The position numbers and the translations under genes were made by a program. From Acanthaster planci (lineage: Eukaryota; Echinodermata; Asteroidea; Valvatida; Acanthasteridae), in contig NW_019091639.1 of the NCBI RefSeq assembly GCF_001949145.1, positions 99,360 to 160,163 on the forward strand: DNA of 60,804 nt, written 5' to 3'. The notes beneath the pieces are model-generated. The model was not told where the DNA came from and did not search any database. It worked only from the letters and a program-made list of their open reading frames with translations. Each line of letters opens with the position of its first letter. Position 1 is the stretch's first letter. Positions 26,401 to 36,775 of the stretch are shown here, piece after piece.

Positions 26401-29400
26401 AGCAACAGGTGGAAAAGCTTGCGGTAGCACCATGCGAAGGAATATGTCTCTGTTATGAGTATGTGTGGTTCAGAAAAGAACCGGGAGTATACTCAACGTT
26501 TCGGATTGCGTGGTCAGTCTAGTCCGTCGCCAGGAGACGGAAGAGGTGCTGAAGATGGGGCTGAATATATAAGTTGGCTGGATGCAGCGGGGTGTGACGA
26601 GGATGCTGATGGTAGGCGCTCATGTGGGACGATGTCCTGCAGGTCACTCAGGCGTGTCATCACCAACATAGAGAACTGGTACCCAAGACGCATCAGAGAA
26701 GCCTTGGAGATCCTCAAGCATGATACCGTTCCCCAAGACATTGGTTTTTCCATCAGTGACATCTGGAAACTCCTGCTCACCTCCCAGTCCAATGGGTCCT
26801 CTATACCCCCAGGACACCCCCACCCTGCCTATGGGTCTCCTATACCCTCGGCCCTCACCCCGCACCTACCTATGCCCAACTGACACGCCTCATTGACCTG
26901 CAGGACCCTGTCTCGCATGAGCGCCTACCACCAGCATCCTCGTCACACCCCGCTGCATCCAGCAACCTTCTATCTCTTCCGTCTCCTGACGACGGACTAG
27001 ACTGAGCACGCAGTTCGAAACGTTGAGTCTACTACCGGTTCTTTTCTGAACCACACATACTAATAAGAGCGATACATGTGGATTCCTTCGCATGGTGCTA
27101 CCGCAAGCCTTTCCACCTGTTGGAGAAACTTAATAAAGGAGAATCCTTTTACATGTACTTGTAAATAAAATTTAGTTTAATCAAAACTTTTTTGTACTCT
27201 TTTATCTCCGATTTCCTAATTCACATTTGCCACATGAAAGTTTCACTAGCCCAACTAGAGTAAGTTTTCTGAGACAATGCTGTTTGATAATGTGCTCCTG
27301 GATATGCAAAGAAAAATTCAAAGGCATTTTTAGTTTAATTTGACAATGATATCATGCTTTTCTCGTAGCAAATTTAGTTGGCAAGTAGCATTGTATTTTA
27401 TTGGCTTCTGTTTAACTATACCTTTCATTTTAGGAAGTAATGACTGAACAGAAGGGGAGCTACCAGTTAGACGTCTTCAGACCATTCGAAATTACCTACT
27501 CTAAGGGTGATTTGAATATCAGAATGTCTAAGATCGCTAAATCCTGGAAAATGATTAACGAACAGGTAGGACGCGTGTTCAATGTTAAAAGTCTCAACAG
27601 TGAGTAAGAAATCGATATCTTGCCATCATTTGCAAAGTTGGATTCAAGTTAGGCTTTATACGTCGGAAAATGACAGTGTACTGTTGATAAATCATTCAAC
27701 GTTCTTCGACAAATACAGTGAAACTGGTGCATTTGAATGTTTAAGGGGCATTTTAGCGACATTTAAAAAAAAGCGAAAGACTTAAAAACGACTTGTTTAT
27801 AATATGCATGTTTTATATAATATGGGACAGGAGAGTTTAATGTTAGATTTCTTGTTTTTGCTGAAGGTTCAAAGTGTCAACAAGGAAACGATGTGGACGT
27901 TTCCATTTCATTCAAGGACCTTTCACCTTAAGAGACGGAGTGGATGTCTCCATGTTTCAAGCAGCAAGGATCTATTCTGTGACGTAGACATTTACCAAGG
28001 CAGAAAACAGGCTGGGTCTCTCAAAGTCCAGCTGTCACTCTTTCCTGCAGGAGTAAGCGACAATAACCTTTCAACAAGCAAACCAATCATTCTGAGAAAC
28101 AATGTCCGATAGGAGTTGGGCCGGCAAATAATTCCCAGAAACGTGCGCCTCTAAAGAGTTTGCAACACGATGGCCAATCACAATGCACGAAATCTGTCGA
28201 CCCAGTGCGCGTTTGGAAAGGGTCGACAGATTTTGTGCGTTTTGATTGGCCAGCGCTTAGCAAACTCTTGGAGGCGCACTCTTGTGGATCCCCCTGTATT
28301 GACAACCCAATGCTTTAGAATCTGTCTACAAAGTAAATTCTTTGGGTACAAAAGAAGATTCTTTTACTGTTAAGATAATGGAAGACACACCCCCCCCCAA
28401 AAAAAAAGAAAGCCCCACAAATTCTTGTACACCACGGCTGAAATATTTCTGTTGCGTGTTATAACTTTTTTCTCATCTTAGGTGCTGGAGCAGAAAAAAA
28501 TTCAGGAGCTTGTTTGTCCGCATTGTCAATCGGTGGGTTGTAAAACTTCACATAATTTTGGAGCAAATAAACTATTACACTATCTTTTTTTTAAATTTAA
28601 TTGCACAGAGTTCTGATGTTTTCTTATTACATTTACTACAACCTAAATCTATTAGCGTTGCTTTACCCTTTAGGGCTTGGGAAAGCATGGAAAGGTCTTT
28701 TTACGAGATTTTCTGCCCTCTGTGGCAGATACAAAAATAATGAAATTCACTATGGATGTGTAGTTCGTATTATTCGAATCAAAACTGTGGAGCAAATTAT
28801 TGGCAAATTGTCTTCATGAAACCAAACGACGGTCGCAATGAGGCGAAAGTAGCCACTTCTTTATAAGTAAATTCTTCATTTAGTACTTTGACAGAGGGTC
28901 CTTTCCCATGCTACCAAAGAAAACCTGCAGCTTACAAGACAAAATCGATCTTTATACACTTCACGATATTTAATAACGAAGTAAGTAAAAGCAGAATTTT
29001 GTGCAGGGATAAAAATGTACCTCACATATTTTGTGTAATACTTTTTGACGTTTATTCCAGGTACGAGATTCAACTCCCTGCAGTAACTTCACGGTAAGGC
29101 TCGAAGACAATCCAATCGAATAGTTAACCTAAGTTTTAATTGAGATATTGAATTGCAATGTTAATTGAACTCACATTTGAAAAAACATATAAAACATTGT
29201 TAAAAACATAACACAAATTTTCAAAATTATACAAGTACCTTCTGTTAATTTTGTCTCCCTTCACAATGCCTCATTTTACCTAATTTCATCAGATGAAAAA
29301 ATAAACAAAACTTGTAAATAAATACCACCCATCTTTCTCGTCTGCTTTGAAGGCCGAATTTGAGGCTGCCTTCTCAAGGAAAGTTCACGGTGAGGACGAC

Positions 29401-29718
29401 ATTGTGGGCTACATTGGTTGCTACGGTTTGCCAGAGACAAGGGTGATGACTCTTTGCGAGCATCTAGACGCTGAGAAAAAATGGCTTCAAGTTGCTGAGC
29501 ATTTGACCCCGAAAGGCTATCAGTTTATTAAAAAGGCTGAAGACATGACACATCCAACCAAGGAAATGTTGAAAGCATTTTTCGAAGCGAAGAAATTACT
29601 CGGTAGAGGACGTGAAGATGCAATCGACGACCTAAGAAAGATTTTTGAGGAAATTGGCTTCGATAGGGCAGTGGAGATTATTACTGAGAAGTCCGAGCAA
29701 ACCAGTTCGGTATTTTAA
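20486..29718 (+). CDS. Death-ZU5-UPA-Death domain protein (UNC5/PIDD-like, soluble)
   Basis: Eleven exons join in frame into 662 codons: 20486-20535, 21089-21243, 21713-21772, 22249-22497, 23224-23307, 23626-24248, 27434-27565, 27867-28052, 28482-28532, 29061-29093, 29353-29718. All have AG/GT borders and matching phases. The start has a good context (GAAATGG) and begins MADAREFEEVRG. Order: short serine/basic linker; Death domain, residues about 89-171; ZU5, about 233-366 (GVRLIIPPGAV core); UPA, about 385-513; linker made of two mini-exons with CPHC; second Death domain, about 555-645. There is no signal peptide or membrane segment, so it is probably cytosolic. ZU5-UPA-Death is the tail of UNC5 receptors, and PIDD and ankyrins carry a doubled ZU5; those relatives use it in death or NF-kB signalling. 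The extra N-terminal Death domain is unusual. For exon 4 an alternative acceptor at 22206 would add 14 residues. The function is inferred from domains only. Confidence 0.85.
22249..22497 (+). other. Exon 4: N-terminal Death domain
   Basis: The exon encodes EVTLSEVARGVGPQWEELAK, then ALEFNQDEITKIREDF, LELLMTWKQRC and TRLFDALLVIDKTDIARKAL. This is the six-helix Death-fold pattern: the WEELA motif of helix 1-2, an acidic helix 3, the L..W helix 4 and the L..AL..I.....A terminal helices. Borders are TTTTCAG/AA and TTCAG/GTACAG. Phase 1 at both ends makes it a symmetric, shufflable domain exon. Confidence 0.8.
23626..24248 (+). other. Exon 6: ZU5 domain and start of UPA
   Basis: A 623-base exon carries the whole ZU5 domain (FGIQGG, RYGVRLIIPPGAVV, PLSPVIQCAPEG, VVLSFPHHAV) and the first UPA strand (RYTLLVYAWDNNPIANQ). 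The end of ZU5 reads LLVSHFTEFTVVE; its HFT lies at 24099-24107, the place of the self-cleavage HFS motif in PIDD and UNC5CL. The donor CAG/GTAAGA is followed only 16 bases later by a mobile element. Confidence 0.85.
24265..25368. mobile_element. Non-autonomous TIR transposon, 1.1 kb, 8-bp target duplication
   Basis: The ends are inverted: ACTGTGGCCCAC...ACAACTGTCACGGC at the left and the complement of ACGGTGGCCCACAACTGTCACAGC at the right. Direct flanks AGAAATAT (24257-24264) and AGAAATGT (25369-25376) match in 7 of 8 bases, as expected for a hAT- or P-type target duplication. Next to each end lie several degenerate 20-base repeats of the type GGCCACGGCAAAAGCAAAAG, in opposite orientation at the two ends. 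No transposase frame is visible. It sits in intron 6 of the Death-ZU5-UPA gene. Confidence 0.7.
26359..27132 (+). mobile_element. Fold-back Penelope-like retroelement remnant
   Basis: Two long inverted arms, about 26403-26658 and 26881-27122, pair over most of their length. Shared blocks include GGTTCAGAAAAGAACCGG, CTCAACGTTTCG and GGATGCAGCGGGGTGTGACG. The loop between them is open on the plus strand and reads NWYPRRIREALEILKHD then FSISDIWKLLL, which resembles the end of Penelope-like or related reverse-transcriptase proteins downstream of a GIY-YIG nuclease. TGGAGAAACTTA flanks the whole unit (26359-26370 and 27121-27132) and may be a target duplication, although the left copy lies 32 bases outside the arm. 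The rest of the element is absent. Confidence 0.6.
27434..28052 (+). other. Exons 7 and 8: UPA domain
   Basis: Exon 7 (27434-27565) continues the UPA fold with EVMTEQKGSYQLDVFRPFEI and YSKGDLNIRMSKIAKSW. This matches the UNC5 pattern of EV..E....G..L......L.F....NLR.S. Exon 8 (27867-28052) supplies the last strands, from VQSVNKETMWTFPFHSRTFH to GSLKVQLSLFPAG. Both exons are phase 0 at both ends. Confidence 0.75.
28127..28300. mobile_element. Hairpin MITE, copy 1 (intron 8 of Death-ZU5-UPA gene)
   Basis: An almost continuous inverted repeat. The left arm runs GCGCCTCTAAAGAGTTTGC...AAATCTGTCGACCC and the right arm is its complement around GGGTCGACAGATTTTGTGCG. The right end is CCTGTATT. A second copy lies at 31909-32081. 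No coding capacity. Confidence 0.8.
29353..29718 (+). other. Exon 11: C-terminal Death domain and stop
   Basis: The last exon encodes about 121 residues. The Death-fold signature is clear: MTLCEHLDAEKKWLQVAEHL, then HPTKEMLKAFFEAKKLLGRG and DLRKIFEEIGFDRAVEII, followed by a short tail ending SSVF and TAA. It is diverged from the N-terminal Death domain, so it is not a recent duplicate. An AATAAA at about 30408 is one possible poly(A) signal. Confidence 0.8.
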
Positions 29719-30511
29719 AAAAGTCAGGTCTGTTCGCGACAAAAGCACAACTGTGATTAGGCGTATAGCCGCAGCAATAGGGTTGAGCTTGCGTGCGCTT
29801 ACAACTGTTCCCAAATTAACTCGGACACGCTTCATTTTGGGCATGCGCTGTATGTTGAATACCGAATCGAATGGCTCATGGGAAAGATTTGGTCCATTCG
29901 CTCCTGTTTTGCAGCCAGTGAATGTTAACAACTCAAATACATTTTGAATGACAGCTATGTTCATCAACAACGTGCTTTCAAATATTTTCTAGTGAGAGTG
30001 TAAGGTAAAAACACACTTACACCAATAGACAAAGCACAAACCGAATCCAGTCAGTGTCTTAAACTAGTAATTTTTAAGGAGTATATTGTGTTTTGTTTTA
30101 AGAAGTTTTTAAAATGTTGATGTGTAATTTTTCGAAAATGCTCTTCACAACAGTTATCCAAACTTTAACATGAAAGCTACCACGATGCGAGGTCACTGCT
30201 GCCGGCTTGTTTCATTCGTCATTACGTTATTTTGAGGATAACTTTCTTTACTCTGATCCACAATTATTTCCTGACAGAGATATTACATTTAATGCTTATA
30301 ATAATTTAGGCCTACAAACACCGTTTGATATCCATTGCAAGGTTAGGTCAAAGAAGTCTTTGGTTTCTGGTCAGCGCGCATGTCGCCGTAGACCAGCGCA
30401 TCGGCAAAATAAAAACATACTGTTATTTGGTATGTCAAACTTGCTTAATCGACAGAAATCCTGCTACTGCGCAAATTGAACGTGTTTTTGATGGGTTACC
30501 GTTGAGTAATA

Positions 30512-30631
30512 GGCTGTGTCCGAATCACTTGGCTGCGGCTTGAAATTACACGCGAGTCTATGATAGTGGCCGCGGCCAGTTCCCATAGAGTGTGTAATTT
30601 CCGGTTGTAGCCAAGTGATTCAGACACGGCC
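30512..30631. mobile_element. 120-bp hairpin MITE (CTTGGCTGCGGCTTGAAATT type)
   Basis: The left arm GGCTGTGTCCGAATCACTTG...GAAATTACACGCGAGTCTATG pairs with the right arm CATAGAGTGTGTAATTTC...CAAGTGATTCAGACACGGCC. Flanks are AATA and ATTA. Decayed relatives lie at 43490-43626 and 44242-44339, so it is a repeat family, not a unique hairpin. Confidence 0.75.
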
Positions 30632-31908
30632 ATTATGTACAGTAAAGGAGTCCCTTTAGTTCCCAATACATTTAGTCGAGTACTCTTTTTTCAGATGACG
30701 TCATTTCTTTATTGTACATTTACATCTGGGAACCAAACGATTAGGTCTTATGTCCTGTGTATATGTACAAACTGAAAATGCTTTGAAACAGTATAACGTG
30801 CAGGGGCCAGTCTATTTTAGTGTTGGTAGCAGCCGGCGTTACGTGCACATGCAGTCGCGATGGAGATCGGGCGTTATACGTTTTGGAGCCAGCTTCTGAC
30901 CAGACACCGGAGACTTTTTTTGCTTCTTAATCCCAGAGTTTGGAAAATTACAAATCTTGTAATCCAAGTCACAGAAAATAAAGCCTGGTTTCCATGGTCA
31001 TTTGTAACGCAGACGGTCCGGCAAGACGTCAACTTAGACGCAGACAGTCGCGGAGGATACGCTGTGCGATGTCATTACACCAAAAAAATCAACAAAATGG
31101 TGTCCCAAACTCGGAAAATCTTCGCAAAAATGCCTCTTTAGGTGACAATGTTACCTCTTGAATCCAAAATGATACTTCAGTTTGACGCAATTTGTTAATG
31201 GTCAGCTATTTTGTTGGCGATTGGCACTGTATATGCTACTAATAAAATGGACAAAATGAGTGGTAGTAAGCGAGATCGTACCAGCGCACGTGTTTGCCTC
31301 CGCTTCGCGTCGGGAAGTAGTGCTGACCTACACCGAGGGACCAGTAATTCCCACTATTTTCCCGAAATAAACCATGCTGTATTTGTTTTACTACATTTAA
31401 CAAATATTCAAACAGAAATCTCACGTTACTCGTACTCACAGACGCCACTGTTGTTACTCAGCTGCTAAATTTCCATTTAATGACAGTGGATACTTAGCAG
31501 ATGTGCATAGAAACAGGGCTTCATAGTCTGGTGCTGTGATACGTTTTGGGTCTTTACTGTAATAGCTATTAGGATACAACTTCAGACTGGTTCCGTAAAA
31601 ATTACATGATACAGACTACATATTTACGCGGCGGGTTCCACAGGGATTTTTTTAATGCTACCAGGAAAACTACCGCACGGCAGCGAGGTGGTACTCACCG
31701 CTATGACGTCACCTGGTCGCGTATCGTACTTCCCAGACGCGAGGTGGAATCGGCCAATGACGCGCTCTGATGTGCTCATGAATATTTATGAGGTGTAGTA
31801 AAGGCCAACCTCGACTCCACGGGCTGTGTGCGCGTTCCCTACTAGACCCTGGTCGTTTAGAATACGCTGACCAGCTATTCAGGATGAATTATACATAAAC
31901 GCAAGGTG

Positions 31909-32081
31909 AATACAGGCTTTTCGCAATGGCCCGCCTCCAAGAGTTTGCAACGCGTTGGCAAATCACAAACGCGAAATCTGTCGACCTAATGCGCGTTTGG
32001 AGAGGGTCGAAAGATTTCGCGCGCTGTGAATGGAGGACGCGTTGCAAACTCGGGGGCGCGCTTTTGTGAATCGCCTGTATT
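31909..32081. mobile_element. Hairpin MITE, copy 2
   Basis: Same family as 28127-28300. The outer ends AATACAGGC and GCCTGTATT are perfectly inverted. The arms share GAGTTTGCAACGCG, GCGAAATCTGTCGACC and their complements around the centre GCGCGTTTGGAGAGGGTCGA. This copy shows the full ends better than copy 1. Confidence 0.8.
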
Positions 32082-32180
32082 GCACGCGTATATCAAAAGT
32101 TGCACGCTCACGCCCATGTATTCTCTTGCACGTCACGCACGCGTAAATCTACGTCTCGGTAAACACACTGACTAAAGTCC

Positions 32181-32216
32181 TAATTTAAATATCCCAACTG
32201 TGGGATATTTAAATTA
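32181..32216. repeat. Perfect 16-bp inverted repeat
   Basis: TAATTTAAATATCCCA, a 4-base ACTG loop, and the exact complement TGGGATATTTAAATTA. It may be the centre of a small MITE; no longer arms are visible. Confidence 0.85.
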
Positions 32217-35200
32217 CACTAACCAGGGGTTAGATCGTGCAAAGCATGGTAGGAACCAACATAGCGCGGCAAGATCGCTCCCATGGAAATGAGGTTGTGT
32301 AGCGGCCCACTGTACTCAGCGACTTGACGCAGACAGCCGGCGTAGTTGAACCGGGCTCAACTTAGCCGATCCGTCTGGGTCCGGTTTGCGTTTGTGGCGA
32401 CACTTCCGTGTGACATGTTTCCATTTGTCTGCGTTGCCGTTTGCGTCTTGATTGCGTTGCTTTCTGCGTTTCTCACGTCGATATGGAAACCAGACTTAAG
32501 AGGCAATGGGAATATTTTGATTACTGTCATTCCCTTCTCCCTATTACTTTCTTAATGTTATCAAGTATAAAGCAATATATAAAACATCGCGACCTTAAAA
32601 GAGTAAGATAGAAAATCATGCTTACTACTAATTGCAAGATTTCCTATTATTAATTGCGTATAACCTAATCATTATTCGGAGATCGTGTTGTGTACAGAAC
32701 AAATCGAACTTTGTTGTTTATCTTATATTCCTTGTATTCTTTTGGTCGATTTTCCACACCTGGACTTATCTAACTGGCGCACTTATGACAGCCATTTCCC
32801 CAGGATTATTTCATCTTCAATAACGTGATCTTTTCTGATAATTGGATTAATACATATCCATGTAGAACTGTTCCCCTGAATCACCACGGTAGGTCTGTGT
32901 TTGACATCCGCGTTACACATATCGCATAATCGGTAATGTCTTATACTGTTTTCGACAACGTTGTAGTTCTTGGTGCGTCAACATTTTTGCAAACTTCGTG
33001 GTAAACTCTTTTTCTATTTGTTGGGGGAATGGTTGCCTTGTTTGCATACTTCGAATTCTGTGTTAAACGCTTGGTTGAAATTTGGAATCCATTTTAGCAA
33101 TCATTGATTTGTACCTGTCAATTACGTTTCTTCGATTGAGCAGCCATTTGATAGATTTTCCAACTTTCGATAAGCTATATTACTAGGAGAAATTTGGAAG
33201 TTAGTCTATACAAAAACGCATCATTTCGGGGCTCTGAAAAATACTGTCCACAATATTCCTACTGAGCAGCTGGATATCAAGGCCCTTTTCAATAACACCC
33301 ACCCTCTAGACAATTGTTGCCCAATACGCCCTGCGCGTTGCAACCCTCCAAGGGTTTTTTTTTTACGCTGTATGAAGGAGAAGCAAGAAGCGACAAATGT
33401 TCGACTTTCGGCGAAACTGCTTTTCGGTTCTGAAAAAGTTCTCATCGTAATCCTAGTCGAAACAGGACATACATTGGTTTTCACATCCATCCTTTTTCAT
33501 GTAGCCCTGCTATCCAGCATAGCGTTCGCTATTTTGCGCGCACATGTTGGAGTTTGTATCGGCAACTGATGGTACTTTGACCTGGGTAATTTAAATACAC
33601 ATCCACAAAAGGGTATAGCTCACCGAAGCTAGATGCAAAACAGGTTGGGTATTGTTTAATTTTTGAGTCCAGTTGGCAATGTGTGTGTGTGTCCGATAGG
33701 ATTTTCGTCTAGTTACAACTCAAAGAGTAAGGATGGTGGATGTTATCATGGGAATAGTTGCAGGTACATCCAACAGCCGTCGGCTACTTTGACAAAGCGG
33801 AAGTTATGTGGGAAAGGATCAAACCCATCCAATGTTATAAAAATTCAGGTTCATACAGCGTGCAGATAATCTTTCAATGTCCACATCATTGAAAGTGATT
33901 CTATTGTGATCCTAGTGAGCTTGTATACATGAATTAAAGGCGGGGTACTCTGTTTTGAAGGTCAAATGATTCAGAGATTCTGTTGAAAGGAAAATTATTT
34001 CCTTGAATGTGAAGAGTTGTCATCTTTAAAGTGAAAAATGCTGCTGTAAAGAGAATTTCTAGGAGTAACTGATGTCAAAATTAATAAACGACAACAGCTT
34101 TGACATAAGGGATGTGTTCAAGTCCAACTTTATAGAACATTTTATGAACCGAAACTTCATAATCTCAATGTGTTTATGACTAACTGAAGAGACTTGCTTG
34201 TTTTGTTGTATCCCAAGATTGGCTTAATATTTAATATGGGAAATAAAAGCAAATACTTAAAGATTTTCATTCATTTTTTCTTCACACTGATGCATGATTC
34301 CGAGATGCAATTTAAGTCCGGCAGAGGAATGCATATGTTTACAGTGTTTTGAGATTTCATATCTCAAAGTCCTCAGGTAAAAAAAAGCTACATCAAGGGG
34401 TTAAACACACAAATTAACCTCACAAGAGACATGCCTAATTAAAATTTTGACAGCAAGAATTTGGAAAAAGTTCTAGCTAAATATGCAGCCCCAAAACAAC
34501 ACTTCTTACCCTAATGCAGTATTGTTTGGAGTCTTGTCTCGGCCCAAGACTGGATCATAATTTTCTCAAGCCTACATACACCTGCTGAGGGAACTGAGAT
34601 AGAGCCACACTAGAGGGCGCTATCGAGACAATGGAACAACGATCGACTTGCCAAACCTGGAAGACCTACCTAAAGAGACCTGAGAGTATTTCACCTTTAA
34701 GAAATAGGAGAAATGAGAGAGTCCATCATTATAAGGGACGTGCATAAGCCACACAGCTGCTTCTGTCTATTAAACTACATGTACTAGCGAGCTAGCCCGT
34801 CATTCAGTTTTTGAAGCCATTTTTGGAAACATTTTTAATTCATTTGAGTGTTTGTAAAACATAATGAAATCGATGCAACAATTTTTGAATGAAACTGTTA
34901 TAAATGCAATGGGAAAAAGCACAATGAACACAAATGACTTATATCGGATTTAGTTTAAATCTCTGAGCGTGAGGCATCGCAAAGCCTTAGCTTAATTCAT
35001 CCGCAGTGTTCAACTGGCACTGTTTATATCAAGCAAAATAAAATGCTCTTGTATGGATTTATGCATTCAGGTTTTTGGTACATTGGCTTGGTTGACTGAA
35101 ACTTTAGAATACAGATACACGCATATGCCAACAGCCATACAATATTCTGAGTTTTCCAAGGTTTGCGCACAAGCATGGATGTACCCAGCAGGCTTCACTT

Positions 35201-36775
35201 TAGATGTTAGCCCTATGGTCAAGTCACTGTAAGAATAATTTAACATTACACGATGAGACTATTTTGCATGTTTAGGTATGTTCTGCATTTTTCAGAAAGG
35301 TATAGCAAAATCACAGACATCATCCACTCAGGGTGTACAAGCCAAAGAAGCCGCTTTTGCCGGCTCTTCAAATTTTAATGCGCTTACACAGATGCACAAA
35401 ACAGACCAAAAAATAGTCGGAAGTGCATGTACATCCGAGTTGTCATGTGTTTTGATGATGACCAATCCAGTCTAGGAGACGTCTCTGGGATACACCAAGA
35501 ATGGATCTGATTTGTCTCCATGAGAGCGCCCTCTATCATTCATTTCCTTATGCCACATTTGCCAGGGCCATGTTTCAATGCTAGGGACCAGTTGAAGATT
35601 AGGCAAACATGATTCAATCAAGTCTTGGGCCAAGATTATGAATCTTCCAATCCATCAAAATAAAAAGTCTACTTAAGATGTACCTTCCCAAGTCCTGCAA
35701 AATCTTCCAAAAGGTTTGTGGATATTTGAAGGACACGTAAAAATTAATAACAAATCAAAATTCCCCTCACATCGGTACGATAAGACAATCAATGAGAATT
35801 GCATTGAAGATAACACCATGTTCAAGTCAACTGACTATGGCTAGAAGTGCCATGCAAGTCTATGGGAGGCAACTAGCCATTGGCTTCCACACACATGCAT
35901 GTTAATTCCAGCCATAGCCATAACTTCTAGACACATCTTGGTATACCAGCATAAAGTAATACAAGAGGCCATAGGAGACCGGCCACGGCAAAATGAGCGT
36001 TAAGTCGCATTCTGATCTTGCCTGTTTGGAGGGTTCACAGCCAAATATTGAAGTGGAGGTCAAGGTTGGCATCTTGTTATATTTTGACATAGTAACCCCT
36101 CCGTTTAATTCCAATTTTGTTAGCAGGATCAGATATTTAAAAATGTCATTTTCTCAGCAATTTCGATGATAGCATTATCTGTGCCCGGTCAGAAATGTTG
36201 AAACAATGTTAGAAATAAAGATGCAGAACTGCCAGAATAATGCCACATTGTCACCTCATACTTTTACCCTACGTGTTGCGTGTACGTACCATTGCAAAGT
36301 TCTCTTCCTACTGATTTAAAAATAACAATATCTCAATTGTTCAAAATTCTGACTTTCAGCTCATTTTGTGGTGACAGGTCACATATTGATGAACCTGAGC
36401 AAAGTTACAGAAAACATGTCAAAAATAGCAGAACCGCATAAAATTTCAACAGATTCCATATGTGCAAACGGTTATGCACTCAAGGACATCAACATTTTGA
36501 ACAGAATACAAGAAGACAGCATGGGTAAAGGTTTGCTAAGCAGAAAATGGACTTCCGAGAAGAGCCATGGAAATGGCGTCTAGGTTTCTTCACACTAACA
36601 GCATGAGCTGTTTCTACCCACTGATTTTCACCAGATGACAAATAAAATGTTACGATTCAATATTCGTAAGCTAAATGCAAGCAGTGCTGTGATACATACG
36701 GAAATTCCATTGTTTCTACTGATGTTAATTTTGTTGACTTGATGAATGTTTCCAATTGATGCTTTACGCCTGGAT

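Larger units (their letters stand above)
30984..32493. mobile_element. Possible 1.5 kb TIR element (CTGGTTTCCAT ends)
   Basis: CCTGGTTTCCATGGTCATTT at 30984 is matched in inverted form by ATATGGAAACCAG ending at 32493. Both ends are followed inwards by ACGCAGA-type blocks. Another hairpin MITE lies inside. The two ends could also be halves of separate short MITEs. No clear target duplication. Confidence 0.35.
29719..36775. other. Intergenic DNA between the ZU5 gene and TOMM70
   Basis: The two genes converge here, so it holds both 3' ends. No supported exon was found. It contains the MITEs listed separately. Two GGCCCAAGACT / AGAGGGCGCT blocks at about 34540-34640 and, inverted, 35520-35640 may be the ends of another decayed element. 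A related hairpin fragment at about 35830-35935 has GGCTATGGCTAGAAGTG on one side and CTAGCCATAGCC-like sequence on the other. Confidence 0.5.

Noticed and set aside
26514-26865. Minus-strand frames opposite the Penelope-like loop
   Set aside because: Shadows of the inverted-repeat element; the plus-strand reading carries the family similarity.
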